Shown piece after piece: positions 5,584-8,827 of a stretch of DNA of 8,827 bases. Below the pieces are notes generated by a model. That model was not told where the DNA came from and did no database searches. It saw nothing but the letters and a program-made list of their open reading frames with translations. Made by a program: the position numbers and the translations under genes. Within the stretch, counting starts at the first letter, position 1. The number at the start of each line of letters is the position of its first letter. This stretch comes from Microbacterium sp. (GTDB lineage: Bacteria; Actinomycetota; Actinomycetes; Actinomycetales; Microbacteriaceae), in the NCBI GenBank assembly GCA_031286555.1, contig JAITUD010000497.1:1-8827 (forward strand), in the 5' to 3' direction.

Positions 5584-6654
5584 GTGACTGAGCCGATCCT
5601 GCCCCGCATCCGTCCCGAGATCGCGGCGCTGCCGCCGTATCGCCAGGGCAAGCAGGCGGGCGCCGATGCCTTCAAGCTGTCCAGCAACGAGAACCCGTTC
5701 GAGCCGCTGCCGTCGGTCGTCGCCGCCCTGGCGCGCACGACTCCGGTGAACCGCTACCCGGATGCCTCGGCCGGCGCGCTGCGCGCGCGACTGGGCGAGA
5801 AGTGGGGCGTCGCTCCGGATGCTGTGCACGTCGCGGCCGGCTCGGTGTCGATCCTGCACCAGCTCGTGCTCGGCACCTCGAGCGTGGGCGACGAGGTGCT
5901 CTACGCCTGGCGCTCCTTCGAGGCGTATCCGAGTCTGCCGCTGGTCGCCGGCGCCACCGGCGTCGAGGTGCCTCTCGCGCCCGGCGCGAAGCACGACCTC
6001 GATGCGATGGCCGACGCGATCACCGACCGCACCCGCGTCGTGATCGTGTGCACCCCGAACAACCCGACCGGCCCGATCATCACAAGCGCCGAGTTCGCCG
6101 CGTTCCTCGAGCGGGTCCCGCAGGACGTGCTGGTGATCCTCGACGAGGCCTACGCCGAGTTCGTCACCGACGCCGAGGCCGTCGACGGCTTGAAGGAGCG
6201 CGTCTTCGAGGCGCATCCGAACGTCGTCGTGCTGCGCACCTTCTCCAAGGCCTACGGGCTCGCAGGCCTGCGCGTGGGCTACGCCATCGGGCATCCTCGG
6301 GTGCTCGACGCGGCTCGCACCACCGGCATCCCGCTGTCGGTGACCAGCGCGGCCGAGAACGCGGCGATCGCCAGCCTGGACGCCGAGGACGAACTGATGG
6401 AGCGCGTCGCCGTGATCGTCGAGCGGCGTGAGCGCCTGGTCGCAGGGCTCCGCGAGCTGGGTTGGAAGGTGCCCGACTCGCAGTCCAACTTCGTGTGGCT
6501 GCGCACCAAGGAGCGCACCGACGAGATCGCGGCGGCCTTCGTCGAGGCGGGGCTGATCGTGCGTCCGTTCTCGGGCGACGGCATCCGCATCTCGGTGGGC
6601 GAGGAGCAGTCGCTCCCGCGCGTGCTCGAGGTCGCCGCCGCCGTCCGCGTCTGA
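5584..6654 (+). CDS. HisC2/Pat-type aminotransferase (histidinol-phosphate / aromatic amino acid)
   Basis: 356 residues, a fold-type I PLP aminotransferase of the HisC family. Visible marks: the P-P-Y-R-Q-G-K-Q region (17-24), S-S-N-E-N-P (33-38, substrate-contacting), A-G-S-V-S-I (85-90), P-N-N-P-T-G (158-163), I-L-D-E-A-Y (185-190), Schiff-base Lys222 in R-T-F-S-K-A-Y-G-L-A-G-L-R (218-230), and the carboxylate arginine in G-I-R-I-S-V-G (333-339). It closely resembles, from memory, the mycobacterial HisC2/Pat protein (for example the R-T-F-S-K-A-Y-G-L-A-G-L-R, G-W-R-S-F-E and D-E-A-Y blocks), which acts on aromatic amino acids. It is isolated from other his genes here, and a 2-oxoacid dehydrogenase follows it. 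Aromatic or branched-chain transamination is thus more likely than histidine synthesis, though HisC activity is possible. GTG start at 5584 appears leaderless. Confidence 0.9.
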   Translation: MTEPILPRIRPEIAALPPYRQGKQAGADAFKLSSNENPFEPLPSVVAALARTTPVNRYPDASAGALRARLGEKWGVAPDAVHVAAGSVSILHQLVLGTSSVGDEVLYAWRSFEAYPSLPLVAGATGVEVPLAPGAKHDLDAMADAITDRTRVVIVCTPNNPTGPIITSAEFAAFLERVPQDVLVILDEAYAEFVTDAEAVDGLKERVFEAHPNVVVLRTFSKAYGLAGLRVGYAIGHPRVLDAARTTGIPLSVTSAAENAAIASLDAEDELMERVAVIVERRERLVAGLRELGWKVPDSQSNFVWLRTKERTDEIAAAFVEAGLIVRPFSGDGIRISVGEEQSLPRVLEVAAAVRV

Positions 6655-6670
6655 ACCGTGCTCACCCCCG

Positions 6671-6697
6671 GGTCCTGAGCGAGCGAAGCGAGACGAA
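6671..6697 (+). repeat. Probable dispersed intergenic element (GAGCGAGCGAAGCGAGACGAA type)
   Basis: A short non-coding stretch containing GAGCGAGCGAAGCGAGAC, directly after hisC. From memory, very similar strings recur in intergenic regions of Micrococcales genomes. Only one copy is in this window, so repetition cannot be shown here. Internally it holds three GAGCGA/AGCGAG-like units. Function unknown. Confidence 0.4.
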
Positions 6698-6711
6698 GGG
6701 CGTCAACGCCC
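6698..6711 (+). terminator. Small hairpin after hisC, weak terminator candidate
   Basis: GGGCG-TCAA-CGCCC gives a five-base all-GC stem with a four-base loop, 43 bases past the hisC stop and joined to the dispersed element. A T-tract is missing; the following bases are CGGATTCTT and a second CGGATTC (6711-6717 and 6720-6726, a nine-base-period direct repeat). It may end hisC transcription poorly or not at all. Confidence 0.3.
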
Positions 6712-6732
6712 GGATTCTTCGGATTCCGAGCA

Positions 6733-6738
6733 GATACT
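6733..6738 (+). promoter_or_regulatory. Weak -10 candidate for the E1 alpha-beta genes
   Basis: GATACT matches TATAAT at four of six positions and would start transcription near 6745, giving a leader of about 48 bases before GTG 6793. No -35 box is evident. It is offered because the gap to hisC is 138 bases and contains a hairpin, which makes a separate promoter plausible. Confidence 0.22.
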
Positions 6739-6792
6739 AGGGCCCCCGAACTATGCGTGACCGGGCATGCGGGCGCGGGTACCGTGGAGCGG

Positions 6793-7920
6793 GTGACCTC
6801 TCCTGAGACCCCCCTCGTCCGCGTCCTGGACGCCGACGGACGGTTCGCTCCGACGGATGCCGCGCAGCAGTACCTGCCGCTGATCGAGGCGCTCACCGAC
6901 GCCGAGCTCGAGCAGTTCTACCGCGACATGGTCGTCATCCGCGCGATCGACACCCAGGCCACCAACCTGCAGCGTCAGGGCCAGCTGGCTCTGTGGCCGC
7001 CGAGCCGCGGGCAGGAGGCCGCGCAGGTCGGCTCTGCCTACGCCGCGCGCCCGCAGGACACGATCTTCCCGTCGTACCGCGAGCACGTCGTCACCCGCAT
7101 CCGCGGTGTCGACCCGGTCGACATCATCAAGCTGATGCGCGGCGTCTCGCACGGCGGCTGGGACCCGACCGATCCGAAGAACGGCAACACCCGGCTGTAC
7201 ACGCTGGTGCTCGGCTCGCAGACCCTGCACGCCGCCGGCTTCGGCATGGGCCTCGCCTTCGACGGCAAATGCGGCACCGGCGATCCGGAGCGCGACGAGG
7301 CCGTCGTGGTCTACTACGGCGACGGCGCCTCCAGCCAGGGCGACGTGCACGAGGCGATGGTCTTCGCCGCCAGCTACGACGCTCCCGTGCTGTTCTTCCT
7401 GCAGAACAACCACTGGGCCATCTCGGTGCCCGTCGCGACCCAGTCGAAGGTTCCGCTGGTCGGCCGCAGCGCCGGCTACGGCATCCCGTCGGTGCGTGTG
7501 GACGGCAACGACGTGCTCGCCAGCTACGCCGCCTCGCGGATGCAGCTCGACGAGGCCCGCGCCGGCGCCGGCCCCCGCGCGATCGAGGCCGTGACCTACC
7601 GGATGGGCGCGCACACCACCAGCGACGACCCGACGAAGTACCGCGGCAGCGCCGAGGAGCAGGAGTGGGCGCTGCGCGACCCGATCGCGCGCATGCGCGC
7701 GTTCCTCGAGGGGCGCGGTGCCGCGGCATCCCTGTTCGCCGACGTCGACGCCGAGGCGGCGGATGCCGCGGAGGATCTGCGCTCGCGCAGCGTCGCGCTG
7801 CCCGAACCCGGCCCCGACGCGATGTTCCGGTACGTCTACAGCGAGCCGCATCCGCTGATGGCGGAGCAGGAGAAATGGCTGGCCGACTACGAGGCATCCT
7901 TCGAAGGGGGCGCACAGTGA
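6793..7920 (+). CDS. bkdA: 2-oxoacid dehydrogenase E1 component, alpha subunit (branched-chain/pyruvate type)
   Basis: 375 residues. With E1 beta it forms the thiamine-diphosphate heterotetramer that decarboxylates 2-oxoacids and passes the acyl group to the lipoyl E2. The TPP motif begins at Y-Y-G-D-G-A-S (174-180) and ends at N-N-H-W-A-I (205-210). The active-site loop Y-R-M-G-A-H-T-T-S-D-D-P-T-K-Y-R (269-284) is the branched-chain type Y-R-x-G-x-H-T/S-T-S-D-D. Q-G-Q-L-A-L-W-P-P-S-R-G-Q-E-A-A (62-77) closely recalls mycobacterial BkdA. I therefore favour branched-chain 2-oxoacids, but pyruvate cannot be excluded and databases often name such proteins PdhA. Start GTG 6793 is chosen with GGAG three bases upstream, rather short; GTG 6784 and GTG 6757 are alternatives. 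It overlaps E1 beta by four bases. Confidence 0.9.
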   Translation: MTSPETPLVRVLDADGRFAPTDAAQQYLPLIEALTDAELEQFYRDMVVIRAIDTQATNLQRQGQLALWPPSRGQEAAQVGSAYAARPQDTIFPSYREHVVTRIRGVDPVDIIKLMRGVSHGGWDPTDPKNGNTRLYTLVLGSQTLHAAGFGMGLAFDGKCGTGDPERDEAVVVYYGDGASSQGDVHEAMVFAASYDAPVLFFLQNNHWAISVPVATQSKVPLVGRSAGYGIPSVRVDGNDVLASYAASRMQLDEARAGAGPRAIEAVTYRMGAHTTSDDPTKYRGSAEEQEWALRDPIARMRAFLEGRGAAASLFADVDAEAADAAEDLRSRSVALPEPGPDAMFRYVYSEPHPLMAEQEKWLADYEASFEGGAQ

Positions 7921-8827
7921 CCATCGAGACGATGCCCCTCGCGAAGGCGCTCAACGCCGGGCTGCGCAAGGCCATGCAGGACGACCCGCGCGTGCTGCTC
8001 ATGGGCGAGGACATCGGTCCGCTCGGCGGCGTGTTCCGCGTCACCGAGCACCTGCAGGCCGAATTCGGCGACCGCCGCGTGCTGGACACCCCGCTCGCCG
8101 AGTCCGGCATCGTCGGCTCCGCGATCGGCCTCGCCATGGCCGGGTTCCGCCCGGTCTGCGAGATCCAGTTCGACGGATTCGTGTTCCCCGCGTTCGACCA
8201 GATCACCACGCAGCTGGCGAAGCTGACCAACCGGCACGAGGGCGCGCTGTCCATGCCGGTCGTCATCCGCATCCCCTACGGCGGGCACATCGGCGCGATC
8301 GAGCATCACCCGGAGAGCCCGGAGGCGTACTTCGCGCACACCCCCGGACTGCGCGTGGTCAGCCCGTCGACGCCGAACGACGCCTACTGGATGATCCAGG
8401 AGGCGATCGCCTCCAACGACCCGGTGATCTTCCTCGAGCCGAAGAGCAAGTACTGGCAGAAGGGCGAGGTCGAGCTGGATGCGTCGGCCGCATCGCTGCA
8501 CGCGACCCGCGTCGTGCGGCGCGGCACCGATGTCACTCTCGTCGGCCATGGCGCGATGGTCACCACACTGCTGCAGGCCGCGGCGCTCGCCGAGGCCGAG
8601 GGCACCAGCTGCGAGGTCATCGACGTCCGATCGCTGTCGCCGGTCGACTACGGTCCGATCCTCGACTCGGTGCGCTCCACCGGGCGCATGGTCTACGCGC
8701 AGGAGGCGCCGCAGCACACCAGCGTGGGCAGCGAGATCGCCGCGACCGTGATGGAGCGCGCCTTCTATGCGCTCGAGGCGCCGGTGCTGCGCGTCTCGGG
8801 CTTCGACACCCCGTTCCCGCCGGCCAA
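7917..8827 (+). CDS. bkdB: 2-oxoacid dehydrogenase E1 component, beta subunit (partial, runs off right edge)
   Basis: The first 303 residues of a protein usually about 325-340 long, so only the tail is missing. The N-terminal half has the TPP-site glutamate block D-T-P-L-A-E-S-G-I-V-G (57-67, Glu62), F-D-G-F-V-F-P-A-F-D-Q (85-95) and Y-G-G-H-I-G-A-I-E-H-H-P-E-S-P-E-A (121-137). The transketolase C-terminal domain begins near 195, with V-T-L-V-G-H-G-A-M-V (206-215) and V-I-D-V-R-S-L-S-P-V-D (234-244). GTG 7917 overlaps the E1 alpha stop in a GTGA arrangement, with a G-rich stretch (7905-7910) as ribosome binding site; the two subunits are translationally coupled. An E2 acyltransferase gene would be expected next, outside the window. 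Substrate preference follows the alpha subunit: branched-chain favoured, pyruvate possible. Confidence 0.93.
   Translation, partial: MTIETMPLAKALNAGLRKAMQDDPRVLLMGEDIGPLGGVFRVTEHLQAEFGDRRVLDTPLAESGIVGSAIGLAMAGFRPVCEIQFDGFVFPAFDQITTQLAKLTNRHEGALSMPVVIRIPYGGHIGAIEHHPESPEAYFAHTPGLRVVSPSTPNDAYWMIQEAIASNDPVIFLEPKSKYWQKGEVELDASAASLHATRVVRRGTDVTLVGHGAMVTTLLQAAALAEAEGTSCEVIDVRSLSPVDYGPILDSVRSTGRMVYAQEAPQHTSVGSEIAATVMERAFYALEAPVLRVSGFDTPFPPA

Noticed and set aside
5332..6294. Upstream extension of the doc-like frame on the minus strand (442 residues in all)
   Set aside because: It runs antisense through the antitoxin region and hisC; the Doc domain starts at ATG 5331, which overlaps the antitoxin stop in a standard coupling arrangement.
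6751..7851. Minus-strand open frame of 366 residues opposite E1 alpha
   Set aside because: Low-complexity shadow frame; E1 alpha on the plus strand is conserved throughout.
1..8827. CRISPR arrays, rRNA, tRNA, insertion sequences
   Set aside because: No regularly spaced repeats, no cloverleaf or rRNA-like stretches, and no transposase-like frame or terminal inverted repeats were seen on reading both strands.

Overview
The window looks like chromosomal DNA from a high-GC actinobacterium. Gene content and sequence style fit Micrococcales, probably Microbacteriaceae (Microbacterium-like). Pointers are the heavy GC third-position bias, frequent GTG starts, actinobacterial-type HisC2/Pat and branched-chain E1 alpha/beta proteins, several promoters that look leaderless, and a short intergenic element that I recall from Micrococcales genomes. 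The genus is an inference from memory.

Left part (1-1339, minus strand): a low-molecular-weight protein tyrosine phosphatase gene is followed, 17 bases downstream, by the 5' part of purB (adenylosuccinate lyase), which runs off the left edge. purB has no ATG, GTG or TTG start that keeps its conserved N-terminus. A CTG behind a good Shine-Dalgarno sequence is the only sensible start.

Middle-left (1466-3559): a tightly coupled plus-strand pair encodes an 88-residue all-helical, ESX/WXG100-like protein and a 473-residue protein. The second protein has a helical N-terminal half and a C-terminal alpha/beta-hydrolase with a T-Y-S-Q-G nucleophile elbow. This pair is the least characterised and most interesting part of the window, possibly a secreted effector and its partner. 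It converges, with one base between the stop codons, on a four-helix membrane protein of the phage-holin-family type.

Centre (3608-5534): a MalY/PatB-type C-S lyase (plus strand) converges on a two-gene toxin-antitoxin module (minus strand) of a ribbon-helix-helix antitoxin and a Doc/Fic toxin. The 179-base convergent gap holds two long perfect palindromes with the same core and compensated differences in the outer arms. Each lies just beyond the stop codon of one gene.

Right part (5584-8827, plus strand): a HisC2/Pat-type aminotransferase, a 138-base gap with a probable dispersed repeat and a small hairpin, then the overlapping E1 alpha and E1 beta genes of a 2-oxoacid dehydrogenase complex (branched-chain/pyruvate type). 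E1 beta is cut by the right edge. An aminotransferase next to a 2-oxoacid dehydrogenase suggests amino-acid transamination followed by oxidative decarboxylation of the keto acid, but the two may be separate transcripts.

A recurring signal is a -10-like hexamer ending exactly six bases before the start codon. It is seen at the phosphatase, holin-like, malY, antitoxin and hisC genes, and predicts leaderless mRNAs.
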